The translations under genes were made by a program, and so were the position numbers. The notes below the pieces were generated by a model. That model was not told where the DNA came from and did no database searches. It saw only the letters and a program-made list of their open reading frames with translations. 40,624 bases of DNA from a virus. Shown piece after piece: positions 21,353-29,759 of the stretch (its first letter is position 1; every line of letters starts with the position of its first letter). Location: IMG/VR virus record IMGVR_UViG_3300042111_000258, positions 1-40,624 of that record; one strand, 5' to 3'.

Positions 21353-22135
21353 CTACTCGTCGCTCTCGACCACCTCGGCGGCGACGGCGCCGCCGCTGAA
21401 CGTCGTGAACATCCGGGTCAGCGACTCCGTGTAGAGACGGCGAGCGACCTCGCCCTCCTCCTCGGAGATCGTGCCCACGAGCCGCGGGACGATCTGGGAG
21501 TACGGCTGGCCGCCGGCACCCTTCGCCTTCTGCAACTTGAGTCCGATCACGCACTCGTAGTGGAAGGCCGGCAGCCGCTTCCGAAACGGCAGCCACGACG
21601 GCAGCGACCCCGGCCCGACGGTCACGAGCACCGGCCAGACGTCGCCCTGACGAAGGATCGCGAGGATGCGACTCTCCTTCACCCGCTTCGCACCACCCTT
21701 CGACGAGCCGAACCCAAACTCCGGCGAGATCGAGATCGCCGCCCAGTCGTAGAGACGATCGCCGATGCGATACTTCTCCAGCGCCGCCGGCGAAATCTCA
21801 CTCCCGAGATCGTCCGAGAGACGTCGCGCGACGATGAGGTCGCGCGACTCGAGGATCGGACGCTGCTCGCTGGGGTCGAGCGACGGCCACAGGTAGCCGC
21901 GCTTCCCCTCGCCGACGAGCAGTCCCTTCAGTTCATCGGTGCTCTCGGTATTCCCGTCCACGTCGATCTGCCACGTCGTCGACCCGCCCAGCGGTGTCTT
22001 CACGCGGACCAAATCCATCTCCCGCATCTGCTCACCATCCAGATTGCTCTGGATGATGCGTGCCTGCCGACTGTTCGGCTGAAGGCACGGGTAGGCGACC
22101 TCTGTGGTCGCCGTCGCAATCGCTGTGGTAGCCAT
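21353..22135 (-). CDS. Phage replication-block protein, possible ssDNA-binding role
   Basis: 260 residues from MATTAIATATTE; the Met at 22135 is chosen since an AGGAG lies ten bases upstream, while the Met at 22144 is only one base from it. DLVRVKTPLGGSTTWQI, KGLLVGEGKRGYLWP and SWLPFRKRL...FHYECVIGLKLQ are segments I recognise from a common family of phage proteins that lies beside prim-pol genes and is often described as ssDNA-binding-like. No biochemical proof is implied. It lacks the Cys cluster I recall in some relatives. Confidence 0.6.
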   Translation of the reverse strand: MATTAIATATTEVAYPCLQPNSRQARIIQSNLDGEQMREMDLVRVKTPLGGSTTWQIDVDGNTESTDELKGLLVGEGKRGYLWPSLDPSEQRPILESRDLIVARRLSDDLGSEISPAALEKYRIGDRLYDWAAISISPEFGFGSSKGGAKRVKESRILAILRQGDVWPVLVTVGPGSLPSWLPFRKRLPAFHYECVIGLKLQKAKGAGGQPYSQIVPRLVGTISEEEGEVARRLYTESLTRMFTTFSGGAVAAEVVESDE

Positions 22136-22180
22136 TTGTGGCATACTCCTGTCGTGTAGATCAGACCATCAACCTCTGCG

Positions 22181-22630
22181 TCACCCGACCGTCGTGTGCC
22201 GCAGTTTCGGCGAGACGAACTCGCCGACGATCCCGTCGAACTCCGTCCCAGCCGAGTAAGGCAGGCTGGGGTCCGTCCCAGCCTCTCGTGCCCTCTCGGT
22301 CAGCAAGGCTTTCAGCCTTGCTGTGTTCACCTGCGTGACCGCCTCCAGCAGCCCCGCCGATCGGGCGGCCTCCATCACCGCCTCCTTTCGCGCCTCCGGC
22401 GCAGAGAACGAGTGTGTCCACTCGATCCTCCAACTCCTCCCTGCCGCCCGGACTCCGTCCAAGCGTTGTCCCTGAAACTCTTCGATCGCGATCGACTCGT
22501 AGTGGTCGCGCTTTTTCTTGAGCGCGTCGATCTGGTCGTTGAGCGCGGCAACCTGCTTGTCAATCGCCGTGATCTCAGCGAGCGCCGTTTGCAGTGCCGG
22601 CGCGTCGTTCATATCCGTCGATGATGTCAC
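22181..22630 (-). CDS. Conserved phage protein with N-terminal coiled coil
   Basis: 149 residues from a GTG with GGGAGGTGCTCA upstream, overlapping the helicase end by 56 bp. Residues about 13-45 form a coiled coil (ITAIDKQVAALNDQIDAL). The rest (RIEWTHSFSAPEARKEAVM, TEFDGIVGEFVSPKLRH) is like a family seen in many phages next to replication helicases. Function not established; probably a helicase partner or DNA-binding protein. Confidence 0.7.
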   Translation of the reverse strand: MTSSTDMNDAPALQTALAEITAIDKQVAALNDQIDALKKKRDHYESIAIEEFQGQRLDGVRAAGRSWRIEWTHSFSAPEARKEAVMEAARSAGLLEAVTQVNTARLKALLTERAREAGTDPSLPYSAGTEFDGIVGEFVSPKLRHTTVG

Positions 22631-23975
22631 TGAGCACCTCCCTTCGATCCCTCAGAGCCTCGTACACGCGGCCGTCCACCGTGGAGCGGCCGTCGATTGT
22701 CGCCACTAGATGCCAAATAGACACCTTGCGTTCCTGCCCGGGGCGATGCAGACGCGCAACCGCCTGAAGGTATTCAGCCAGTGAGTAGCCTAGCGAGAAG
22801 AAGACCGCGAAACGTGCCCGCGTCAGATCGATCCCGATGCCGCCCGACTGAATCTGCACGATGAGCACGTTCGTCTTCCCGGCCTGCCAGTCGGCGAGAT
22901 CGTCTGCGGAGCCGCTGAGTTCGCCCCACGATCGCTTGAGCCGCTCACACGCGGCTCGCGCCGCCACGATGTCGCTCCTGAAGCGACAGAACACGACCCA
23001 CGGCTCGTCAGCGGGGGAATCCCACAGCATATCCTCGAGGACTCCGGCCTTCGCGGGGTCGGCGACAATCTGCCTCGCGAGGCTCTCGCCGTCATACGTC
23101 ACCGCACCACCGCAAACCTGTTGCAGGCGTAGCAGTTGGACGAGAGCGTTCGCCGGCGTGATCGTGCCCTGCTCGAGCACAGCACAGAACTCACGCTCGA
23201 TCTCGCGGTAGACCTTCGCTTCCTGCGGCGACAGGTCGCACGGCAGGTCGATGAATTGTATTTGTGGGAGGTCTAGAACATCAGCGGCCACCGCACGGTG
23301 CGTCGTGGCGGCCACGCGGCGATGAGCGTCGTCGAGGTTCTTGTAGCCGATGACGAAGTTCTGGCCGGGGGCGATCATCGCGTACCGGGCCTTGTGCAGC
23401 GTGTACGTCGTGCCGAACGTCTGGCATTCAGGACTCTCGACGGCTCGCCAGATGCCGTAGCAGTCGAGGACACTATGCGGGATCATCGTGCCGGAGAGTC
23501 CGATCTTCACGGCCTCGGCGTTCTTTTTGCACACCCGGCTCGCCCAGCGGCTCGCAGCCCCGCTCGGACTCTTGAGCCGATGCACCTCGTCCCAGACGAT
23601 CGCCGACCACTTGGTCTTCTCGATGATCGGCATCCGCCACGCCGTCTCGTAGTTGACTACGAAGACCACGGGCGTGCGATCGGCGAGCGCGGCCTCGACC
23701 TGCTTGACCTTCTGGGCGCTCGTGCCCTTCGTGAGGGCGACGACGCGGACGTCAGGCCACCAGAGGCTGCATTGCTTGACCCACGCCGCGATCACGGCCT
23801 TCGGGCAAGAGACAAGCACGGAGAACCCGCCGCGATCGCCGCGAGCCATGCGGCGCCTCAGAATCTCGATGGCCGTGCGGGTCTTGCCGCACCCCATCTC
23901 GTGGTGGAGCAGCACCGCGGTGCGGTCCTCGCTCCACTTGATTGCGTCGCGCTGATGCGACCACAGGCCGTCCAT
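22575..23975 (-). CDS. SNF2-like superfamily 2 DNA helicase/translocase
   Basis: 466 residues, ATG with GGAGGAGCGGC upstream. Motif I is HHEMGCGKT (residues 24-32), motif II DEVH (129-132), motif III SGTM (161-164), and the C-terminal motif V-VI part GGIGIDLTRA then QAVARLHRPGQ, which is the SNF2-type signature. Phage versions are compact and lack chromatin-type accessory domains. Likely acts in replication start, fork restart or recombination, with the prim-pol next to it. Confidence 0.9.
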   Translation of the reverse strand: MDGLWSHQRDAIKWSEDRTAVLLHHEMGCGKTRTAIEILRRRMARGDRGGFSVLVSCPKAVIAAWVKQCSLWWPDVRVVALTKGTSAQKVKQVEAALADRTPVVFVVNYETAWRMPIIEKTKWSAIVWDEVHRLKSPSGAASRWASRVCKKNAEAVKIGLSGTMIPHSVLDCYGIWRAVESPECQTFGTTYTLHKARYAMIAPGQNFVIGYKNLDDAHRRVAATTHRAVAADVLDLPQIQFIDLPCDLSPQEAKVYREIEREFCAVLEQGTITPANALVQLLRLQQVCGGAVTYDGESLARQIVADPAKAGVLEDMLWDSPADEPWVVFCRFRSDIVAARAACERLKRSWGELSGSADDLADWQAGKTNVLIVQIQSGGIGIDLTRARFAVFFSLGYSLAEYLQAVARLHRPGQERKVSIWHLVATIDGRSTVDGRVYEALRDRREVLSDIIDGYERRAGTANGAR

Positions 23976-24024
23976 GCCGCTCCTCCTTGGCGGGCGGCAT
24001 GGTACGCGGCTGCTAGGCGGCCAG

Positions 24025-24597
24025 TCAAGAGAAATCCCGAGGCCGCCCCACCTTCCCTCCGGCGTGCTGCTGCTGCCTCACGATCTTCGCGTTTTCGAGG
24101 CAGGACTTCCTCGAGCAGATGTAGACCGCTCGGTGCCGCGTGAGGACTTGATCGCGTGAGTGGAGCCGCCTGCCGACGATGTCGCCGGCCTTGATCATCC
24201 GCGGCACGAACGACGGGTGGACGCCGAGGATGCCAGCGGCCTCGCGGACGCCGATGGCGTCGCCGAACGCGATCGGCTCTTCGATCGCCGCGAGTTTGCG
24301 AAGCATCGGCTCACGCAGATGAATCCACGCGCGCGGCCGGCGGTCGTTGGTGCCGCCGCGTGCCTGCACCCTCTCGTCGTACTCGCGGTAGTTCGCGTCG
24401 CACTCCGTGCCGTTGTAGAGCACGAACGCCCGCTGCCCAGTGCCGGCGCCCTCCATCTCGCTGGCCGACAACCAGCCCTTCGACAGCATCCTCGCCGGCA
24501 CGGACCAGTGCAGGCCCATGATGGCGGCGGCCTCGTGCGGGCCGACGGCCTGATTCACGGCCTGCCGAATTTCGCTCTCTGTCAGTCGTCTAGCCAT
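24025..24597 (-). CDS. Double helix-turn-helix DNA-binding protein
   Basis: 190 residues; the ATG at 24597 is chosen since AGAGGA lies just upstream, while the ATG at 24606 overlaps that site. Two similar units are visible: AVGPHEAAAIMGLHWSVPARML near residue 20 and AIGVREAAGILGVHPSFVPRMI near residue 115, each an HTH with the same A-A-I/L-x-G spacing. A late CSRKSC pair may bind metal. First gene of the leftward replication block and divergent from the rightward integrase block, so a regulator of the shared region is the natural inference. Confidence 0.7.
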   Translation of the reverse strand: MARRLTESEIRQAVNQAVGPHEAAAIMGLHWSVPARMLSKGWLSASEMEGAGTGQRAFVLYNGTECDANYREYDERVQARGGTNDRRPRAWIHLREPMLRKLAAIEEPIAFGDAIGVREAAGILGVHPSFVPRMIKAGDIVGRRLHSRDQVLTRHRAVYICSRKSCLENAKIVRQQQHAGGKVGRPRDFS

Positions 24598-24606
24598 CGA
24601 TCGCAT

Positions 24607-24764
24607 CCTCTACGTGTCCGGCGGCAAACTGCTGCCGGTTGGGTGGATTTTGACGGCGGGAAAGGTGGTTGGCAAACTCCGGTTGACAAGATGCAATGGA
24701 GGCGGCAACACTCTAACTCCGAGGCGGCTGGACACACCCTCAGAAACGCGAAAGGAGTCGATAA
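24607..24764. promoter_or_regulatory. Divergent control region with direct repeats and a -35-like box
   Basis: Two related units occur: GGCAAACTGCTGCCGGTTG (24623-24641) and GGCAAACTCCGGTTG (24671-24685), the second lacking four bases in the middle; a third, weaker GGCAACACT follows at 24704. The second unit runs into TTGACA (24683-24688), a perfect -35 for the rightward genes; a -10 is not clear (TCTAAC at 24712 is 23 bases away). The layout would suit an operator that blocks the promoter, with the HTH protein at 24025 as candidate binder. Confidence 0.5.
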
Positions 24765-24977
24765 ATGCCCATCCAACGTGCCTATATCGCGGTGATTTCG
24801 TGGATCGACGGCGACGTCGAGGACGCCGATGAACTCAGGGTCTTCGCCGAATCGGCCGAACAGGCCAAAACGCTCGCCCGGGAAGTCTGGCTCCGAGCCA
24901 AGTCGCCCCGGTGGCCGACGTGCCGGATCACCTCGGTGGAGGCTTTCCCCCCTGCGAGGCTCTCGACGCTTGCGTGA
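24765..24977 (+). CDS. Small acidic protein, unknown function
   Basis: 70 residues, MPIQRAYIAVISWIDGD at the start, ATG preceded by AAAGGAGTCGATAA. Sheet, then helix (SAEQAKTLAREVWL), then sheet (CRITSVEAF). First rightward gene of the integrase block. Not recognised. Confidence 0.7.
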   Translation: MPIQRAYIAVISWIDGDVEDADELRVFAESAEQAKTLAREVWLRAKSPRWPTCRITSVEAFPPARLSTLA

Positions 24978-25016
24978 TCGGAAGGGTGGTGTCACCCTCC
25001 GCAGTGAGGTTGCAAC

Positions 25017-25880
25017 ATGACTCACACTCTCCTGTCTGTACTCCACGATCTGTACGTGCCGCTCAGGTCGCTCTGCCCAAGAAGCGTCGAGAACTACGAA
25101 TTCACGATTCGTGCGTTTTCGACGTTTCTTGGGCGAGAGGCGACTCTGGACGACCTCGACGAACTGACCGTCGCGAGGTACCTAACCAATCGCGTCAAGG
25201 AGCGCGCGATCGCCACGGCCGCGAAGGACCGCGCCCAACTCCGCGCACTCCACGAGTTCAGCGTTCGCCGCAAACTTTGCGACCACTGGCCTCAGTATCC
25301 GCCGATTCGGGTGCCCGACCGCGTGCCGGAGGCGTGGTTCTCCGGCGAGATGCAGAGGCTTCTTGACAGTGCTGGTCAAGAGAAGACGGTCCTCGACGGC
25401 ATCCCCGGCGGCTTGTGGTGGCGGGCGCTCCTGCTTCTGGCCTACGACACGGCCGAGCGTGCGACCGCTCTGACGAGCCTCCGCTGGAGGAACGTCAGAG
25501 GCTCATCGGTCCTCTTCGTGGCCGAGGACCGCAAGGGCCGTCGCCGCGACATCCTCCGCGAGATCGGCGAAGACACTCTGGCGGCGCTTGAAGCGATCCG
25601 TGGCGACCGCGGGCCTGACGACCTCGTCTTCCCGTGGCCTCGGACGAAGACGTACCTCTGGCGGCGGCTCGAGATCATCCTCGAGCGAGCCGGCCTGCCT
25701 CACGGCCGAAGGGACAAGTTCCACAGAATCCGCCGGACGACCGCGTCCTACTACGAGGCCGCCGGCGGCTCGGCGCAGCGGCTTCTTGACCATTCCGACC
25801 CGGCGACGACGAGGAAATACATCGACCCGCGGATCGTCAGGCCGCAGGCTGCGCCGGAACTGATCCCGAGGGTGTCGTGA
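25017..25880 (+). CDS. Tyrosine recombinase (phage integrase)
   Basis: 287 residues, with an N-terminal core-binding domain (about 1-95, SVENYEFTIRAFSTFLG) and a catalytic domain. The active-site set is present: Arg148 (TAERATAL), Lys173 (DRKGRR), His236 and Arg239 (FHRIRR), His259 (LLDHSD) and Tyr268 (RKYID). It lacks a long arm-type N-terminal domain, so it resembles simple XerC/D-like or minimal phage integrases. It breaks and rejoins DNA at attachment sites through a Tyr-DNA bond. This is the main evidence for a temperate or prophage life style. Confidence 0.9.
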   Translation: MTHTLLSVLHDLYVPLRSLCPRSVENYEFTIRAFSTFLGREATLDDLDELTVARYLTNRVKERAIATAAKDRAQLRALHEFSVRRKLCDHWPQYPPIRVPDRVPEAWFSGEMQRLLDSAGQEKTVLDGIPGGLWWRALLLLAYDTAERATALTSLRWRNVRGSSVLFVAEDRKGRRRDILREIGEDTLAALEAIRGDRGPDDLVFPWPRTKTYLWRRLEIILERAGLPHGRRDKFHRIRRTTASYYEAAGGSAQRLLDHSDPATTRKYIDPRIVRPQAAPELIPRVS

Positions 25881-26095
25881 CCGACATCGTGACACGCCTG
25901 CGCCGGTGGACGCACGCCGTGGACGCTGCACCGGCGAGCGACCTGATGGACGAGGCGGCGGATGAGATTGAGCGGCTTTTGCGAATCATCAACCGGGCGG
26001 CAGGAGACTTGAGCAGGCTTCAGGGCGAGAACCTCCGGCTGCGGTCGCTGTGCGGGCTGGCGGCGAACCAGCCGATACCGGAGATAATGTCGTGA
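25877..26095 (+). CDS. Small coiled-coil protein
   Basis: 72 residues from a GTG that overlaps the integrase stop (GTGA). Residues 20-58 are a long helix (DEAADEIERLLRIINRAAG...). It is probably translated with the integrase. A role as integrase partner is only inference. Confidence 0.6.
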   Translation: MTDIVTRLRRWTHAVDAAPASDLMDEAADEIERLLRIINRAAGDLSRLQGENLRLRSLCGLAANQPIPEIMS

Positions 26096-26127
26096 GTGAG
26101 AGCCTGAGAAGAACTGACGCCACACGC

Positions 26128-26137
26128 ACTAGGTAAC
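26128..26137 (+). repeat. ACTAGGTAAC copy 1
   Basis: Identical to 26385-26394 and one base from 26418-26427. Here it lies just before the start of the small coiled-coil gene, so it may serve as a ribosome binding site as well as a repeat. Confidence 0.5.
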
Positions 26138-26142
26138 GCCGC

Positions 26143-26319
26143 ATGAACCTCGCCGCCGCCGCCGAATTCCAGCAGGAGATCGCCCGCCTCCAAGCGGTCA
26201 TCGACTCACTACGTCAGGAGGTGCGCGAGCAACGCCGGGAGATCGCCGGCCTGCGCGAAGAGCGGCGAGCGATACTCGACGCGGATCGACCGAGGGTGGA
26301 TCAAGCGCTCGGAGGATGA
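26143..26319 (+). CDS. 58-residue coiled-coil protein
   Basis: MNLAAAAEFQ followed by an unbroken heptad helix (EIARLQAVIDSLRQEVREQ). The ATG is nine bases after an AGGT in an ACTAGGTAAC element, which may act as its ribosome binding site. Small, but its clean coiled-coil pattern and spacing support it. Confidence 0.55.
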   Translation: MNLAAAAEFQQEIARLQAVIDSLRQEVREQRREIAGLREERRAILDADRPRVDQALGG

Positions 26320-26328
26320 CGCCCATCC

Positions 26329-26369
26329 CATATGCGAAAACCATCAGTAATGAGTGTTTTTCACATACG
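26329..26369. repeat. Inverted repeat of CATATGCGAAAAC type
   Basis: CATATGCGAAAAC (26329-26341) is facing GTTTTTCACATACG (26356-26369), whose complement is CGTATGTGAAAAAC. A third related copy, CATACGCGAAAC, is at 27783-27794. AT-rich within GC-rich DNA, so probable protein binding sites, for example integrase arms or an operator. Confidence 0.5.
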
Positions 26370-26384
26370 ATTTGGGCGGCCGGA

Positions 26385-26427
26385 ACTAGGTAACTTCACA
26401 AAGAATTAGGTAGTAAACTAGGTAATA
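26385..26427 (+). repeat. Cluster of ACTAGGTAA direct repeats
   Basis: ACTAGGTAAC (26385-26394), ATTAGGTAGT (26405-26414), ACTAGGTAAT (26418-26427), all in one orientation at spacings of 20 and 13 bases, with a fourth copy at 26128-26137. Iteron-like or arm-type sites are possible. Confidence 0.6.
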
Positions 26428-26453
26428 CCACTCACTTTGCTCGCCGTCATACC

Positions 26454-26474
26454 GGCTGGACGCCATATCCAGCC
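26454..26474. repeat. Perfect 7-bp stem-loop
   Basis: GGCTGGA (26454-26460), loop CGCCATA, TCCAGCC (26468-26474). No T-tract follows on either strand. Could be a recombinase core with inverted arms or a weak terminator. Confidence 0.4.
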
Positions 26475-26654
26475 AACTGGACGCTGCCCTCATAGTCAGC
26501 GGCTGCCGGCGGGCTGCCCCGAGGCGTAACGCGGCCCGACAACGGCTTGGCGACGAGTGGACCGGGACAGTGGCACAGCGATCCCGGCGGGCAGGCACCG
26601 CACCGATAAAGCGGCCAGCCGAACCCGCCGGGGTCGCGTTCTGGAGAGTGGAAC

Positions 26655-27170
26655 ATGAAAGAATTCGATACACCGCAGCCCATCGACATCGTCATCCGCC
26701 TGCGCCAGACGCGGGCCGAAATGATTGGCACTGACGACGAGCAGCACTACTGGGACTGCCATGATGCGGCCGACGAGATCGTTTCGCTGCGGGTGTTGCT
26801 GAAGCGGCAGAGCGAGGCGGCACATCAAGCAGTCACAATGATGGGCAGGTACGCCGAGCGATACGGATTCCTGCTGGGCGGGCTGGAGATGGTTGCCATC
26901 GGGCATACGACGGCCGAAAGGGTGTTGAGGTGTGCGAGAGACAAATACCCGGAAGACCCCGCAAGTACCCCGCAAGTAGCCCGCAGAACGCACAAGAACA
27001 GGAGCGGCGAGACATGGACACTGAGAACACGCAAGGCGCGGCCGAGCCGTCTCCTGCATCCGCTGGTTCTCAGCCGGTGGCGTGGGCTGTCTGGTCGCCA
27101 TCTTTCGGCTATCCGTTTGGCGATGCGGCAATCTTCAAGCGGAACGAACTTGCAATCGAAATGTGCGTGA
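26655..27170 (+). CDS. Helical phage protein with a probable out-of-frame tail
   Basis: 171 residues, ATG preceded by GGAGAGTGGAAC. Residues 1-100 look normal: PQPIDIVIRLRQTRAEM, then EIVSLRVLLKRQSEAA, typical of small helical phage proteins. After CARDKYPEDPAS the composition turns Arg/Ser-rich and has no protein character. That change falls on a tandem 11-base duplication (26957-26978). With one copy, the frame would run straight into the gene at 27014. So this gene may be a duplicated-repeat frameshift of an ancestral longer protein, with the present tail being noise. Confidence 0.6.
   Translation: MKEFDTPQPIDIVIRLRQTRAEMIGTDDEQHYWDCHDAADEIVSLRVLLKRQSEAAHQAVTMMGRYAERYGFLLGGLEMVAIGHTTAERVLRCARDKYPEDPASTPQVARRTHKNRSGETWTLRTRKARPSRLLHPLVLSRWRGLSGRHLSAIRLAMRQSSSGTNLQSKCA
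26957..26978 (+). repeat. Tandem 11-base repeat CCCCGCAAGTA
   Basis: Two perfect head-to-tail copies (26957-26967, 26968-26978). Eleven is not a multiple of three, so copy-number change shifts the frame. One copy fuses the genes at 26655 and 27014 in frame; a third copy would bring a TAG into frame just after the repeat. Confidence 0.8.
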
Positions 27171-27331
27171 TGAATGGGTACGGCGTTGACGACATTGTTC
27201 CGCTGTATCGCAAGCCGATGTTGGCAGACGAGGAGTTGAAAGCGATCCGAAGGGCGAAGGCAGTGGCACGCGAGATGCACGACTCGCGAATAGAGGCTGC
27301 GCTGGGTGGCCTACTGGAGCGGCTAGGCTGA
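27014..27331 (+). CDS. PVAWAV-motif protein, copy 1
   Basis: 105 residues from MDTENTQGAAEP, with AGGAG nine bases upstream. A Pro/Ala/Ser linker leads to GSQPVAWAVWSPSFG, then DIVPLYRKPM, then a helix (DEELKAIRRAKAVAR), ending GGLLERLG. The PVAWAV...VPLY pattern is a familiar short domain in phage and prophage proteins, where it usually follows an N-terminal helical part. Here that part lies in the gene at 26655. Its closest relative is the next gene. Confidence 0.7.
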   Translation: MDTENTQGAAEPSPASAGSQPVAWAVWSPSFGYPFGDAAIFKRNELAIEMCVMNGYGVDDIVPLYRKPMLADEELKAIRRAKAVAREMHDSRIEAALGGLLERLG

Positions 27332-27431
27332 GAACGGCTGCATTGAGCAGCCCGAGAGGGGACTTTGATATGACGCAGGACGATGCCGGGTCTGCTCCAA
27401 TGCTTGGTTCTCAGCCGGTGGCGTGGGCTGT
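27062..27431 (+). repeat. Direct DNA repeats bracketing the two PVAWAV genes
   Basis: GGTTCTCAGCCGGTGGCGTG with GGCTGT occurs at 27065-27090 and again at 27405-27430. At the gene ends, GGCTAGGCTGAGAAC occurs at 27320-27334 and 27713-27727. Identity at DNA level shows a recent tandem duplication or gene conversion. Confidence 0.7.
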
Positions 27432-27723
27432 TGTGCGCACCGATGGGGAGTTTGAGTGCGTGCGCGAGTTGGAGGATGAGGCCCGCGAATACGCTGCATG
27501 GGTGCGGTCGGAGATGGGCGGGCAATACGACGTTCTGCCACTCTACGCCAGCGACAGGTGTCCTCACATTCTCGGAAAGACGACGCACTACTGCTCGCTC
27601 AACTTCACGCTCACCAATGCGGAGCGGGCGGCGATCAGCGAGGCTTGCGACGAGGGGCGATGGTATCCACGCGATTACCACCATATTCGCACGCTGCGCG
27701 GGCTGCTGGAACGGCTAGGCTGA
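27370..27723 (+). CDS. PVAWAV-motif protein, copy 2
   Basis: 117 residues from MTQDDAGSAPM. GSQPVAWAVVRTDGEFEC, a helix, DVLPLYASDRC, then a C-terminal helix region ending RGLLERLG, which matches copy 1. The insert HILGKTTHYCSLNFTLTNAE is extra. Last rightward gene before the convergent junction with fcl. Function unknown. Confidence 0.7.
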   Translation: MTQDDAGSAPMLGSQPVAWAVVRTDGEFECVRELEDEAREYAAWVRSEMGGQYDVLPLYASDRCPHILGKTTHYCSLNFTLTNAERAAISEACDEGRWYPRDYHHIRTLRGLLERLG

Positions 27724-27742
27724 GAACTTGTGTTTACACGGT

Positions 27743-27776
27743 CCGTATAACACGCCGCTTCCGTATATCACGCCGC
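27743..27776. repeat. Tandem CCGTATAWCACGCCGC pair
   Basis: CCGTATAACACGCCGC (27743-27758) and CCGTATATCACGCCGC (27761-27776), 15 of 16 bases alike, in the 115-bp convergent gap before the fcl stop. A CATACGCGAAAC element follows at 27783. No clear terminator hairpin is seen here. Confidence 0.55.
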
Positions 27777-27838
27777 CCCACTCATACGCGAAACTCATCG
27801 CAAAACGACTGATTGCCAATATGATCGGGGCGTCGCGA

Positions 27839-28754
27839 TCAGACGGCGCAGCCGCTCGTCGCCCGCCACCACGCCACGGTCTCGGCGATCCCTTCTCGCA
27901 GCGTGACCTGCGGCTCCCACCCGAGCACCTTGCGTGCCAGTGAGGCGTCGACCGCACGGCGAGGCTGGCCGTCCGGCTTCGAGGAGTCCCAGCGGATCGT
28001 GCCGTGATGCTCGCACTCGCCGGCGATCAGTTCGGCGAGGTCTCGCATCGTCACCTCGCCGCCGCCGCCGAGGTTGACAGGCTCCGGCGTCTCGATGCGT
28101 TCGGCGGCACAAAGAATCCCTTCGGCCGCGTCGGCGACGTGCAGAAACTCGCGGCTGGCACTTCCGGTCCCCCAGAGCGTGACGTCGCCGGCATCGCAGA
28201 ATCGCCGGATCATGGCTGGGATGACGTGGCTGGACGCCGGGTCGAAATTGTCCCCGGGGCCGTACAGATTGGTCGGGATCACGACGGCCCCCTCCATCCC
28301 GTACTGGGCGTGGTACTGCTTCAGGAGTTCGTAGACGGCCCTCTTCGCCACGCCGTACCCGGCGTTCGTCGGCTCTGGGTAGCCGTTCCAGAGGTCTTCC
28401 TCCTTGAACGGCACGGGCGGCGAGACGGGGTACGAGCATACCGTCCCGACGGCGACCGTGCGGCGGCACTCGTGCAGGCGGGCGGCCTCGACGACGTTCA
28501 GGCCCATCGCGAGGTTCGCGTATGTGAACCTGCCCGGCGTCCGCATATTGGCGCCGATTCCGCCGACCTCCGCGGCCAGATGCAAGACGACGTCCGGCCG
28601 GCAGGCTGCGAACAGTCTCGCCGTGGACCGCGGGTCGGTCAGGTCGCACACGCGCCGCCGCGGCACGGTGACCTGCGTGCAGCCGCGCTCCTCGAGCAGC
28701 CGGCACACGACGCGGCCGAGGAACCCTGCCCCGCCGGTGACCAGCACACGGCAG

Positions 28755-28777
<23 letters not shown>
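27839..28777 (-). CDS. fcl: GDP-L-fucose synthase (GDP-4-keto-6-deoxymannose epimerase/reductase)
   Basis: 312 residues, normal length. Extended SDR fold: TGGAGFLG for NADP(H) near residue 14, the active-site Ser-Cys region VGTVCSYP, and YGVAKRAV with the Tyr/Lys pair. [16 protein letters not shown] and the [12 protein letters not shown] block are typical of Fcl/WcaG. It turns GDP-4-keto-6-deoxymannose, the Gmd product, into GDP-L-fucose. It lies directly after gmd and overlaps its end by 23 bp, so the two act as a pair. Confidence 0.9.
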
Positions 28778-29735
<958 letters not shown>

Positions 29736-29759
29736 GGCGGCATTGTAGCGTTTTGCCGC

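Larger units (their letters stand above)
26320..26654. other. 335-bp gene-free stretch beside the integrase
   Basis: Holds the CATATGCGAAAAC inverted repeat (26329-26369), three ACTAGGTAA-like repeats (26385-26427), and a perfect 7-bp stem-loop (26454-26474). The first 110 bases are much more AT-rich than the rest of the window. This is the best candidate in the window for the phage attachment site or another control locus. The remaining part, about 26480-26640, shows nothing clear; a leftward open frame there has no gene-like features. Confidence 0.5.

Noticed and set aside
27728-27943. Rightward open frame after the second PVAWAV gene
   Set aside because: No ribosome binding site, crosses the convergent repeat region and then runs antisense to fcl.
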